Origin: Crateriforma conspicua
GTDB taxonomy: Bacteria > Planctomycetota > Planctomycetia > Pirellulales > Pirellulaceae
Length of the DNA stretch: 64,000 bases
Assembly: GCF_007752935.1 (NCBI RefSeq)
Contig: NZ_CP036319.1
Span: 3,596,001 to 3,660,000 of the forward strand
Direction of reading: 5' to 3'
The notes under the pieces were generated by a model. The model had not been told where the DNA came from, did no database searches, and was given only the letters and a program-made list of their open reading frames with translations. A program made the translations under genes and the position numbers. Below are positions 27,119-35,450 of the stretch, piece by piece. Position 1 is the first letter of the stretch. The number at the start of each line of letters is the position of its first letter.

Positions 27119-29731
27119 CTACTCGGCGGAGAGTTCGAGGGCGGCGATTTCGGTGATGAGCCGGTCGAAGCGGGGATCGGTCTCGCCGAAGCGGTCGCGG
27201 GCGATGCGGCAGACATTGCGCGCCTTGGCCGTCTCGCCTTGTTCCAATAGTCGTTGAGCGTACTGGTATCGCACGCTGGCGTTGCCCGGCACCAGGTTGA
27301 TGATCTGGTCGTATGTCTTGTACACCTGGTCGTGATCGCCCATCACATAATCCAGTTCCAAGCGATTCAGCAGACAACGCACTTGGTCTTTCACCAAGTC
27401 ACAGGAATCACAGTCGACTGAGTCGCGGGTCAACTGAACCGACCCGTCGCGAATCAGCGAATCCGACTTCAGGGCTTCGCGTGCCGTCAAATCGGCGATC
27501 GTTCGAAACGCCAACGGATCGTCGGGCAACACTTCGGCAATCGTCAGTTGCGGCGTATCAACGATGTCAGGGAACAGTGTGCGGGCGTATTGCCAACGTT
27601 CTTCGATCGCTTTGCGGAACGATTGCTTGGCCAATTCATACTGACCTTGGTTGATTGCTTCGCGGCCTAGTGTCACGAGGCGAACCGGATCGGCTTGGTT
27701 GAACAGGATCAACTGCTCGACCGCCTCGGCCGCCTGTTCTTCGTCGCTGTGGGCGAAATCCAGGCGTGCGAATTGCCAGCGGGCGGTACGGCTGAACGGG
27801 TTGGCCAGCAGCTGGGATTGTGCGTCTTGCAGCACCGGCCGATACAGATCGGCGGACGATCGATTTCGCAACCACAATGGCTTGCTGTTGTCGTCATAGT
27901 CGGCCGGACTGCGTGTCGTCGGATCGGTCAGCGAATAGAAACTGACTTGCTGTTCGCGGTTGACCGGCCCCGCCGCTTCGACTTCGCGGAAACGCGCCAG
28001 CTGGACACGGTACAACGCGCCGACTTGCAATAGGTCGGTACTGGTGACCGGACCGAGACGTTCGTCGATGCGTTTACTGAGCTGATCCAGTTGATCGACG
28101 TCGTACTTGACCGCTTCGAATTCTGCTTCGCTGGCACGGGCGATCCTTTGGTCGGTCGCCAAGGATCGCAACACGGTGGCCGACCAAAGGGTGGGGATGA
28201 CCAGTAGGCCGGGCACGACCCATGAAGCCACCATCACGTGTTTCTTTTCAAACAGGTTGACCGGCTTCTTATCACGGGGTTGATCGGCAAAACGCTTTTC
28301 TTCGTCGGGTGTTGCCAAGTCCTGCTGGACGCCTCGGTTCAAAATGGCTGCGAATAAGATGCAGACGAAAACGCTGCAGGACGGAATGATCAAACCAAAA
28401 TCAAAGCACTGGCTGATCAGGATCGCTCCCAAACAATACCAGCCGGCGATGCGGATTCCATGGTCGATCGCATCGGGTGAATCGGTTAGCAGATTCAAAC
28501 CGTAGATCGCGATCGCATAGCCGGCGATCAGTAACAGGATCGACATCACGCCTTGTTCGGTGAACCATTCCAGCCAAAGGTTGTCGGCGTGTTTGAACCA
28601 GCCGCCTTTGGTCGTTTCTTGGTGTGGCAGGTAGGCGTGGCCGTAGCTGCCCATTCCCGATCCGCCGGGGAAGTGGGCCATTGCGGTTCGCCATCCGTCG
28701 GGCCAGTGGTCCAGGCGTCCGTTTCGCAGAATCGTCGACTGATTGGACTGGGTTTGGAAATCCATCCGCTCGATCGATTCCAAACTGAGATCGGTGGGGA
28801 CGGTCAGCACGGCGACGCCAAGGACTGCGGTCAGTCCGACGACGAAGATGGTGGAGAATCCACGTCGCTGGCGGACCCAACCGAAGGCCAGGATCAGACC
28901 GATGATCGCGGCGACGACGCCACCACGAGACCCGCCGATCATCAGGCCGGTTCCGCAAAAGACGACGGCCAGGATTCCGATCAACGATGTTCGGTCACCG
29001 ATCAGAGCAAAGGCGTCGCTGAAGTCGAATTCCGGGTCATCCAGGTCTTGGCCGGTCAACGCGGCAATCCGCCAAGCGAGCAACCCGAAACCGCAGCCGA
29101 TCCCAAGGTTCAAAAACAGCGCGGCGTTGTTGCGGTTGATGAAGGTTCCGAAGCCTGCGTTGATGTCACCGGCAAAACTCCACATTTCAAAGCCGGGGAT
29201 CAACCGCCGGCCGATACCGATGGCGGCGACCGTCGCGGCGCTGGCGGCCAGGACTGACAACAGCACGGTCAAACGCATTCGTGTGTTGAAGACGACGGTC
29301 GCGGTCCAGAGGACGGTGGCCAGCATGCACAGCATCGCCAAACCGTGACGGGTGCGGTACTGGTCCACGGTGATCGGGAAAAGCGACGGCATGTCGTCGG
29401 CGGCAACGAACGGTTCGATCCACTGGGTGTAAGCGGTTTGTGACCCGGGGCTGATTAGGCCGACGATGCTGGAGGGCAGCGGAACGGATTGAAAGAACGT
29501 GTACCCGATCCAGATGGCCAGCGGCAGCAGGAACAAGTGCTGTCGGAGGCCTCGGGAATTGTCGCGCCCGAAAAGGCTGGGGATCGCCAGCAGGAACGCG
29601 AGGAAGACCGCGAGTGCGGCGACCAATTGCGTCCAGTACAACACTCCGCCGAAGTCCAACGCCAGCAGTAGCGGAAGACTCATCAGAATCGTCGCGGAGG
29701 TCCAGGCGGTGAGGTTGCGGAAGAGGTACAA
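27119..29731 (-). CDS. O-antigen ligase/polymerase-like membrane protein with C-terminal TPR region
   Basis: 870 residues from TTG 29731 (an in-frame TAG is five codons upstream; ATG 29683 is an alternative). The first 470 residues carry about eleven hydrophobic segments and a Wzy_C-type loop, with GSGMGSYGHAYLPHQ, WFKHADNLWLEWFTEQG matching the G-x-G and H-(S/N)-x-x-L-x-x-x-x-E-x-G patterns. After a further hydrophobic helix at about 505-530, residues 550-870 are soluble and contain TPR-like helices (AINQGQYELAKQSFRKAIEE; YAQRLLEQGETAKARNVCRI). Two Wzy/ligase-like proteins in one locus suggest that one polymerises and the other ligates the chain to an acceptor. Rather long for the family because of the TPR tail. 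Confidence 0.82.
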   Translation of the reverse strand: MYLFRNLTAWTSATILMSLPLLLALDFGGVLYWTQLVAALAVFLAFLLAIPSLFGRDNSRGLRQHLFLLPLAIWIGYTFFQSVPLPSSIVGLISPGSQTAYTQWIEPFVAADDMPSLFPITVDQYRTRHGLAMLCMLATVLWTATVVFNTRMRLTVLLSVLAASAATVAAIGIGRRLIPGFEMWSFAGDINAGFGTFINRNNAALFLNLGIGCGFGLLAWRIAALTGQDLDDPEFDFSDAFALIGDRTSLIGILAVVFCGTGLMIGGSRGGVVAAIIGLILAFGWVRQRRGFSTIFVVGLTAVLGVAVLTVPTDLSLESIERMDFQTQSNQSTILRNGRLDHWPDGWRTAMAHFPGGSGMGSYGHAYLPHQETTKGGWFKHADNLWLEWFTEQGVMSILLLIAGYAIAIYGLNLLTDSPDAIDHGIRIAGWYCLGAILISQCFDFGLIIPSCSVFVCILFAAILNRGVQQDLATPDEEKRFADQPRDKKPVNLFEKKHVMVASWVVPGLLVIPTLWSATVLRSLATDQRIARASEAEFEAVKYDVDQLDQLSKRIDERLGPVTSTDLLQVGALYRVQLARFREVEAAGPVNREQQVSFYSLTDPTTRSPADYDDNSKPLWLRNRSSADLYRPVLQDAQSQLLANPFSRTARWQFARLDFAHSDEEQAAEAVEQLILFNQADPVRLVTLGREAINQGQYELAKQSFRKAIEERWQYARTLFPDIVDTPQLTIAEVLPDDPLAFRTIADLTAREALKSDSLIRDGSVQLTRDSVDCDSCDLVKDQVRCLLNRLELDYVMGDHDQVYKTYDQIINLVPGNASVRYQYAQRLLEQGETAKARNVCRIARDRFGETDPRFDRLITEIAALELSAE

Positions 29732-29794
29732 GGTGGTTGGGAACTAGGGTTTTCGGGTGACGGGTGGGCCGGTGACGGGTTGCGGATTGGGGGA

Positions 29795-30207
29795 GGGTGA
29801 AGGGTGTTGCGATTCACCCTCCTGCTTTGCGGGAGGGTCGGAGTCGAGGTACGAGATTCCGGGGAGGGTGTTTCAGTGAGGGGCGGACGCTACTTTCGCG
29901 GAGCGAAAGGCGACTTTGTGAGCCGCTGGGCGCTAGCCGCGGGTTGGTGTGGATGTTGGGGACGGCCCTCCCCTCGATTAGGCTCGACCCTCCCGGAGGG
30001 CGGGTGAAGGAATTTGGGGTTCACCCTCCTGCTTTGCGGGAGGGTCGGAGTCGAGGTACGAGATTCCGGGGAGGGTGTTTCAGTGAGGGGCGGACGCTAC
30101 TTTCGCGGAGCGAAAGGCGACTCTGTAAGCCGCATGGCGCTAGCCGCGGTTTGGTGTGGATGTTGGGGACGGCCCTCCCCTCGCTTAGGCTCGACCCTCC
30201 CGGAGGG
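29795..30207 (-). repeat. Two repeat units of about 207 bp, left part of an array split by an IS
   Basis: Units begin at 29795 and 30002. Each has D (CACCCTCCTGCTTTGCGGGA, then GGGTCGG, then GAGATTCCGGGGAGGGTG), C (CGGACGCTACTTTCGCGG, then AGCGAAAGGCGA, then TGAGCCGC and GCTAGCCGCGG) and B (CCTCCCCTCG...GGCTCGACCCTCCCGG). The second unit ends at the 9-bp target duplication CCCGGAGGG (30199-30207), and the array resumes at 31870. Confidence 0.9.
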
Positions 30208-31869
30208 TGGCCTGACGAATCGGTGGCAATCTGGGAGTTCTGGGGCTTTTTCTGGATTGAAAACGGTTGCGTCCCCTCGCTAGGTATTGGTTACCAAATC
30301 ACTACCGCGAAGGAACGCAACCATGAGTCAAGTATCCGATAGGAATGCTCCGGCGAGAAGATCAGTTCGAGGCGATCGGGCCATGCAGGTCGTCAGCCCG
30401 CGGCGTGGTCAGCCGGGGGCGGCCGCCGACCCTTCGACTTCGTGTGACCGCAAGAAAACTCAGCAGCTGCAAAGAGAACTACATTCACTGCGAGCCGAGT
30501 TGGAGCATTATCGCTCTTTGGCCACGCCCTCCGATCCGGTTGCAGCACTTCCCAACGACCGACCTCTTCGGGGACATCAATTTGGAGTTCGGTTGATCGC
30601 CTTGTGCATCGAGCTGGCAAAGCGGGTCGGTTTTCGCGCCACGGCGTTTGTTGTGAAGTTGATGTTTGAATTTTTGGGTGTCGATCAGAAGGTTCCCTCC
30701 CACGATGCCATCGCTCAGTGGACGATGCGGTTGGGAGTTGCCGAGTTGGCCGAGACATTTGACAGCACTCAGGAGGTTCTCTGGATGGCCGATCACTCCA
30801 GCCAAATCGGTAAAGAGAAAGTCCTGCTGATCATCGGGATGCGGGTCGACGACTTGCCACCGCCGGGCGAAACACTCGATCTGGAAAAACTCAAAGTGCT
30901 CGCGATTGTGCCGGGGGAGAAATGGAAGAAGGAGGATGTCGATCGCGAGTATCAGCGACTGGCCGAAAAGATCGGCCCGCCGGTTTATCTTCTTTGCGAT
31001 GGTGCGGTGGAACTTCGCGATCCGGCGAAAAATCTCGTCAAAGACGGCAAACAAGCCATCGTTCTTCAAGACCTCAAACACCACGCGGCCAACTTGCTCG
31101 AGAAACAGGTTGGGCGATCCGAGCGGTTCAAAGCGTTCATGACGCAGGTCGGGCTGACACGAAACCGAGTTCAACAAACCGAACTGGGGCACTTTATGCC
31201 GCCACCGCTGAAACAGAAATCGCGTTTTATGAATCTGGGCTCCCTGCTGCGTTGGTCGACCATGGTCATGCACCACCTGAATCATCCCGAAAGCGATTCG
31301 AGAGCAGGGGTCACCGAGGAGCGAATCGATGAGAAGCTTGGTTGGTTGCGTGACTTCGCTGACGACTTGGCGCAGTGGAATCAGTGTCAGGAAGTGATCA
31401 ATGAAACTCTGTCGTGGATCAATCAAAGCGGGCTGAGATGTGATAGCACTGCTGAGCTGCGTGATCTGCTCGCGTCGTGGTTAGAGTTGCCGTTAGGTCA
31501 ATCCGGTCGGCAGATGGCCGAGAAGCTTGTGGACTTTGTCGCCGCGAGCGAGCAGCAACTTCCCGCGGGCTCTCGCGCGTGGCTTTCGACGGAGATCTTG
31601 GAATCGCTCTTCGGGCGGTTCAAACAGCTTGAACGGCAACACAGCAAAGGAGGATTCACTCGCTTGTTGGCGTGCCTTCCGACACTCTGCAGGCGAGTCA
31701 CCGCCGACAGAGTCCGTTCCAGATTCAAACACGTCCAAGCCGGCGACGTTCAGCAATGGATCCGTGATACGCTACCGAATACCCTCACCGCCCGACGAAA
31801 TGCCGCCTACCGAGAGGCTTTCGCACAACAATGATGGAAAACGAAAGTTATCACCGATTCGTCAGGCCA
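30208..31869 (+). mobile_element. Insertion sequence, 1,662 bp, 18-bp terminal inverted repeats, 9-bp target duplication
   Basis: The left end TGGCCTGACGAATCGGTG (30208-30225) is the exact reverse complement of the right end CACCGATTCGTCAGGCCA (31852-31869). The inverted repeat continues imperfectly inward. CCCGGAGGG occurs immediately outside both ends (30199-30207 and 31870-31878), as expected for a 9-bp target duplication. Removing the element and one copy restores the usual CCCTCCCGGAGGGAGGGTG found in intact B modules (for example near 34935). The element holds a single transposase gene read from left to right, opposite to the surrounding polysaccharide genes. Intact ends and frame suggest a recent insertion. 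I could not assign it to an IS family with confidence. Confidence 0.92.
30323..31834 (+). CDS. IS transposase, probable DDE/RNase H-like enzyme
   Basis: 503 residues from ATG 30323, preceded by AAGGAA about 8 bases upstream; the frame is open from 30287. A basic N-terminus with a coiled-coil-like stretch (KKTQQLQRELHSLRAELEHY) may bind DNA or mediate dimerisation. A plausible catalytic triad is D157 in WMADHSSQIG, D226 in YLLCDGAVEL and a glutamate at 424 or 427 in STEILESLFGRFK. QDLKHHAANLLEK after the second Asp is also reminiscent of DDE transposases. Placement between perfect terminal inverted repeats makes the role as transposase secure; the triad and family assignment are inferred. Intact, no frameshift. 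Confidence 0.85.
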   Translation: MSQVSDRNAPARRSVRGDRAMQVVSPRRGQPGAAADPSTSCDRKKTQQLQRELHSLRAELEHYRSLATPSDPVAALPNDRPLRGHQFGVRLIALCIELAKRVGFRATAFVVKLMFEFLGVDQKVPSHDAIAQWTMRLGVAELAETFDSTQEVLWMADHSSQIGKEKVLLIIGMRVDDLPPPGETLDLEKLKVLAIVPGEKWKKEDVDREYQRLAEKIGPPVYLLCDGAVELRDPAKNLVKDGKQAIVLQDLKHHAANLLEKQVGRSERFKAFMTQVGLTRNRVQQTELGHFMPPPLKQKSRFMNLGSLLRWSTMVMHHLNHPESDSRAGVTEERIDEKLGWLRDFADDLAQWNQCQEVINETLSWINQSGLRCDSTAELRDLLASWLELPLGQSGRQMAEKLVDFVAASEQQLPAGSRAWLSTEILESLFGRFKQLERQHSKGGFTRLLACLPTLCRRVTADRVRSRFKHVQAGDVQQWIRDTLPNTLTARRNAAYREAFAQQ

Positions 31870-32290
31870 CCCGGAGGGAGGGTAAAGGAATTTGGGGTTC
31901 ACCCTCCTGCTTTGCGGGAGGGTCGGAGTCGAGGCACGAGATTCCGGGGAGGGTGTTTCAGTGAGGGGCGGACGCTACTTTCGCGGAGCGAAAGGCGACT
32001 TTGTGAGCCGCATGGCGCTAGCCGCGGGTTTGTGTTGGTGGATGTTGGGAACGCCCGGCCGCTGACGCGTCACGGCTCACGGGGAGGGTGAAGGATGTTG
32101 GGGTTCACCCTCCTGCTTTGCGGGAGGGTCGGAGTCGAGGCACGAGATTCCGGGGAGGGTGTTTCAGTGAGGGGCGGACGCTACTTTCGCGGAGCGAAAG
32201 GCGACTTTGTGAGCCGCATGGCGCTAGCCGCGGGTTTGTGTTGGTGGATGTTGGGAACGCCCGGCCGCTGACGCGTCACGGCTCACGGGG
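31870..32290 (-). repeat. Two repeat units of about 206 bp, right part of the split array
   Basis: Starts with the second copy of the target duplication (31870-31878). Units begin at 31880 and 32086. Order is D, C, then an A module in reverse orientation (32054-32080 and 32260-32286) where the two units left of the IS have a B module. Over the D and C parts the two units are almost identical to each other and very similar to those at 29795-30198. The array ends 12 bases before the stop codon of the GDP-mannose dehydratase gene. Confidence 0.9.
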
Positions 32291-32301
32291 GTTGATTCTG
32301 G

Positions 32302-33282
32302 TTAGGTGATTCTTTCGATTTCGCGTTTGACCATCAGCGCGGCTAGTTCGGGCAGTTGCGTTTGGGCGGTCCAGCCGAGTTGTTGTTCGGCTTTGGCGGG
32401 ATTGCCGACCAGGTTGGACACTTCGCTTGGACGCACATACTTCGCGTCATGTTCCACATGGTCTTTCCAGTTCAAACCGACCGAGTCGAATGCGAACGCT
32501 AGAAAGTCTTCGACGCTGTGTTGGCGTCCGGTGGCGATGATGAAGTCGTCGGGTTGGTCTTGGCACAACATCCGGTGCATCGCGTCGACGTATTCCGGTG
32601 CGTAGCCCCAGTCACGGCGTGAATCGATGGTGCCCAGTCGAAGTTTATCGCTGTGGCCGGCGTGGATCGCAGCGACGGCTCGAGCGATCTTGCGTGTGAC
32701 GAATGATTCACCACGTCGCGGCGATTCGTGGTTGTAACAGATCGCGTTGCAAGCGAATAAACCGAAGGATTCTCGATATAGTTGCACCATCTGGGTCGCG
32801 AAGGTCTTGGCAACACCGTAGGGCGTGACCGGTCGCATCGCGGTCGATTCGTCTTGGGGGGAATGTTCCGGGCGGCCAAAGATCTCACTGCTGCTGATGT
32901 GCAGGAACCGCGGTTGTTTTTCTAGGTCGCGCAGGATCTCCAGGATCTTCAGCGTTCCCATCGCGGTGAACTGCGATGTGGTCTCGGGAATCTCGAAGCT
33001 GGTGCCGACGTGACTTTGGCCCGCCAAGTGGTACATGTGATCCGGCTGGGTCTTGACCAGGATTCGCCGGATGGTGGTGGAATCGTTCAGGTCGGCGTAG
33101 TGCAGGAACAGCCGTTGGTTATAGATGTTCTTGTCGTGATACAGGTGATCGATTCGGCCTCGGGCGGTTGTACTGCTGCGGCGAACGATTCCGTGGACCG
33201 TGTGGCCTTGCGAAAGCAGGCGTTCGGTCAGGTAGGAGCCATCTTGACCGGTGATGCCGGTGATCAGGGAGGTGGTGGTCAA
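32302..33282 (-). CDS. gmd: GDP-mannose 4,6-dehydratase
   Basis: Converts GDP-mannose to GDP-4-keto-6-deoxymannose, precursor of fucose, rhamnose or perosamine. 326 residues from TTG 33282. NADP-binding motif TGITGQDGSYL near residues 8-18; ISSSEIFGRP has the catalytic Ser/Glu, and VTPYGVAK the Tyr/Lys pair. GRIDHLYHD, YADLNDSTT, YNHESPRRGESFVTRKI and GTIDSRRDWGYAPEYVDAM are diagnostic for Gmd. The partner enzyme (GDP-fucose synthase or a reductase) is not in the window. Repeat DNA lies immediately on both sides. Confidence 0.93.
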   Translation of the reverse strand: MTTTSLITGITGQDGSYLTERLLSQGHTVHGIVRRSSTTARGRIDHLYHDKNIYNQRLFLHYADLNDSTTIRRILVKTQPDHMYHLAGQSHVGTSFEIPETTSQFTAMGTLKILEILRDLEKQPRFLHISSSEIFGRPEHSPQDESTAMRPVTPYGVAKTFATQMVQLYRESFGLFACNAICYNHESPRRGESFVTRKIARAVAAIHAGHSDKLRLGTIDSRRDWGYAPEYVDAMHRMLCQDQPDDFIIATGRQHSVEDFLAFAFDSVGLNWKDHVEHDAKYVRPSEVSNLVGNPAKAEQQLGWTAQTQLPELAALMVKREIERIT

Positions 33283-33295
33283 GGAATGGTGGGTT

Positions 33296-33640
33296 GGGGG
33301 CGGACGCTACTTTCGCGGAGCGAAAGGCGACGATGTGAGCCACGGGTTTGTGTTGGGGTGGCGGTGGCGTGCGTTTGGGCCCGGCCGCTGACGCGTCACG
33401 GCTCACGGGGGGAGGGTGACTTTGTGAGCCGCTTGGCGCTAGCCGCGGGTTTGTGTTGGGGTGGCGGTGGCGTGCGTTTGGGCCCGGCCGCTGACGCGTC
33501 ACGGCTCACGGGGGGAGGGTGAAGGATGTTGCGATTCACCCTCCTGCTTTGCGGGAGGGTCGGGATCGAGGGACGAGATTCCGGGGAGGGTGTTTGGGTG
33601 AGGGGCGGACGCTACTTTCGCGGAGCGAAAGGCGACTTTG
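33296..33640 (-). repeat. C, A and D modules between gmd and the NusG-like gene
   Basis: C hairpin (CTACTTTCGCGGAGCGAAAG) at about 33307-33330, A module at 33380-33406, a GTGAGCCG-type C part at about 33425-33450, a second A at 33483-33509 (103 bases from the first), a D module at about 33535-33595 and another C hairpin at about 33605-33635. No reading frame in this stretch looks coding. Confidence 0.85.
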
Positions 33641-33643
33641 GGA

Positions 33644-34195
33644 TTAAATCGCTTCGACTTGGCAGTCTTCCAGGGCGACGCTGACGCCTTGTTCCATGAA
33701 TCGAACGGCGACCAGCAGGCGTGTTTCGCCTTCGCGGCGGACCACCGTACCTTCGTATCCGGCGAACGCACCGTTACGGACACGAACGAGTTGGCCCGCT
33801 TCGATTTTGCTTTCCAGCGTCAGCGGCACATCCATCTCGATCAGATCATGGATCTGTCGCAGGTCGTGCACCAATTCCGCCGAGTCGGGAACTTCTGCGG
33901 CCGTCGAAACGCAACCACTGCAGACGGCTTGGTATCGTGCTTCGTTGTCGCCCATGACGAACACATAGTTCGTGAACAGGGGCAAGAACGAGGTGCGGAT
34001 GCGTCCGGCCGGGGACCGGTATCGTTTCGGGATCAGCGGTCCGTAGTGCGGCACGTTGTGCTTTCGCAGGTGACGCATCAGTTGTTTTTCTTGCCGTGAG
34101 TTGGTGTAGACCATCCACCACGGCTGTTCGGTGACTTCGTCCAGTTCAAACAAGTTGTCTGGCAGTCGGTCGGGCTCGGCAGCAAGAATCGGCAT
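33644..34195 (-). CDS. NusG/RfaH-like transcription antiterminator of the polysaccharide locus
   Basis: 183 residues from ATG 34195 (MPILAAEPDRLPDNLFELDE), the start I associate with planctomycete members; ATG 34264 is also in frame. The NGN domain begins PWWMVYTNSRQEKQLMRHLR and continues FLPLFTNYVFVMGD. The C-terminal KOW domain is GQLVRVRNGAFAGYEGTVV. RfaH/UpxY-type NusG paralogues bind elongating RNA polymerase and prevent premature termination in long surface-polysaccharide operons. The gene lies at the promoter-proximal end of the minus-strand locus, the position typical for such specialised factors. A candidate structured leader precedes it (34343-34421). No enterobacterial ops sequence (GGCGGTAG) was found. 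Confidence 0.88.
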   Translation of the reverse strand: MPILAAEPDRLPDNLFELDEVTEQPWWMVYTNSRQEKQLMRHLRKHNVPHYGPLIPKRYRSPAGRIRTSFLPLFTNYVFVMGDNEARYQAVCSGCVSTAAEVPDSAELVHDLRQIHDLIEMDVPLTLESKIEAGQLVRVRNGAFAGYEGTVVRREGETRLLVAVRFMEQGVSVALEDCQVEAI

Positions 34196-34342
34196 GTGTC
34201 GCGGTCGTGCGTGTGTGAGCGTTTGGTGTCCGCCGGTGGCGAACCAGTGCACCTGTGCTGGCATCAAGCCTAGCAAGGTGGGCGAACCGGTTGAATCCGG
34301 ATCATGTTTCGTGGGTCGGGGCGTTCGGTCGGCGCGGACTTC

Positions 34343-34421
34343 GTCCCCTTGGGTGACACCTCAGCCGTCCGATGCGGCTCTGTGGACTTCGCCGGCAAGT
34401 TTGTGCTTGCTGCCGGGTCCA
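34343..34421 (-). promoter_or_regulatory. Possible structured RNA leader of the NusG-like gene
   Basis: Read on the minus strand, three stem-loops occur in a row. The first has TGGAC/GTCCA as outer arms (34417-34421 with 34383-34387) enclosing CCGGCA-gc-AAG paired with CTTGCCGG. The second is AGCCG-catcgga-CGGCT (34363-34379). The third is GTCACC...GGGGAC (34343-34357). They end about 150 bases before ATG 34195 or about 80 bases before ATG 34264. I do not recognise a known riboswitch class. The folding was done by eye only. Confidence 0.35.
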
Positions 34422-34756
34422 TCTCAATATTTCCATTGCCAAACTAAATCGATCGTTACTGGAAGAACGCGTGAAACATTGAGTTTGTGCTTACGCGTTG
34501 GCCATTTGGATCGACGGCCGGGGAAGACGTCCCTTGGGACCCGAACGGGTCGTTCAGATAAGCTTCATCCGCCGCGCTCTGTAGCTTGCCTTCGCGCAGT
34601 TAGTTCCGCAAGGAACCGGTCAGAGAATCTTCGATGAATGGGCCCACCCGCGCGAGCCGGTAAGGAAGAAAGATCGCAAACCGAAAAACCGGCAATTCCT
34701 GAACGGTATTTCTGGCAAACTTCGCCGGCGGAATTGACCGGATCGCGGAGGGAGGT
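34422..34756. other. Intergenic stretch upstream of the polysaccharide locus, no gene seen
   Basis: About 335 bases without a credible reading frame. It probably holds the promoter for the minus-strand locus. A small hairpin GTTCC-GCAA-GGAAC lies at 34603-34616. I could not choose a convincing promoter. Confidence 0.4.
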
Positions 34757-34789
34757 TGATGGGTGTGGGGGCCCGGACGGTGATGGGCC

Positions 34790-35066
34790 TTTGTGAGCCG
34801 CATGGCGCTAGCCGCGGGTTTGGTTGGTTTGCGGGAACGGCCCGGCCGGTGATGGCACTTTGTGAGCCGCATGGCGCTAGCCGCGGGTTTGGGTTGGTTT
34901 GCGGGAACGGCCCACCCCTCGATTAGGCTCGACCCTCCCGGAGGGAGGGTGAAAGAAAATGCGAATCACCCTCCTGCTTTGCGGGAGGGTCGGGATCGAG
35001 GGACGAGATTCCGGGGAGGGTGGCGGCAGTGGCTCGCTACTTTCGGCGGAGCGAAAGGCGACGATG
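34790..35066 (-). repeat. C, B and D modules preceding the 94-bp array
   Basis: Two C parts in a row (GTGAGCCGCATGGCGCTAGC at about 34793 and 34861) 68 bases apart, then a B module (CTCGACCCTCCCGGAGGGAG at about 34928-34950), which is the intact version of the site used by the IS at 30.2 kb. A D module follows (about 34966-35022), and then a C hairpin with an extra base (TACTTTCGGCGGAGCGAAAG). Confidence 0.85.
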
Positions 35067-35432
35067 TGAGCCGCGTGGCGCTAGCCGCGGGTTTGCGTTG
35101 GTGCATGGATGGGGGCCCGGTCGCTGACGCGTCACGGCTCACGGGGTGAGGGTGTCTTTATGAGCCGCATGGCGCTAGCCGCGGGTTTGCGTTGGTGCAT
35201 GGATGGGGGCCCGGCCGCTGACACGTCACGGCTTACGGGGTGAGGGTGTCTTTATGAGCCGCGTGGCGCTAGCCGCGGGTTTGCGTTGGTGCATGGATGG
35301 GGGCCCGGCCGCTGACGCGTCACGGCTCACGGGGTGAGGGTGTCTTTATGAGCCGCATGGCGCTAGCCGCGGGTTCGGGTTGGTGCATGGATGGGGGCCC
35401 GGCCGCTGACGCGTCACGGCTTACGGGGAGGT
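35067..35432 (-). repeat. 94-bp tandem repeat, nearly four copies
   Basis: TGAGCCGC starts copies at 35067, 35161, 35255 and 35349, exactly 94 bases apart. Each unit contains the C part (TGAGCCGC[AG]TGGCGCTAGC), TTTGCGTTGGTGCATGGATG, and an A module in reverse orientation (CCCGGCCGCTGACGCGTCAC), then GGGGTGAGGGTGTCTTTA. Copies differ at a few positions (for example ACACGT for ACGCGT in copy 2). No unique spacers are present, so this is not a CRISPR array. It ends about 20 bases before the stop codon of the following minus-strand gene. Confidence 0.95.
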
Positions 35433-35450
35433 GAAGGAAGTTGGGGGGCG

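Noticed and set aside
26859-27216. Minus-strand frame of 164 residues near 27 kb
   Set aside because: Overlaps repeat modules and the end of the O-antigen-ligase-like gene; Ser/Pro/Arg-rich translation without any domain.
29797-30342. Plus-strand frame of 181 residues leading into the IS
   Set aside because: It consists of translated tandem repeat units; the same peptide recurs twice and again at 31.8-32.3 kb because the DNA is repeated.
34195-34600. Enterobacterial ops-type site for the RfaH-like factor
   Set aside because: No GGCGGTAG-like sequence on either strand of the leader.
35067-35432. Possible CRISPR array (regular 94-bp spacing)
   Set aside because: The whole 94-bp unit is repeated with no unique spacers, the unit is too long, and no cas genes are in the window.
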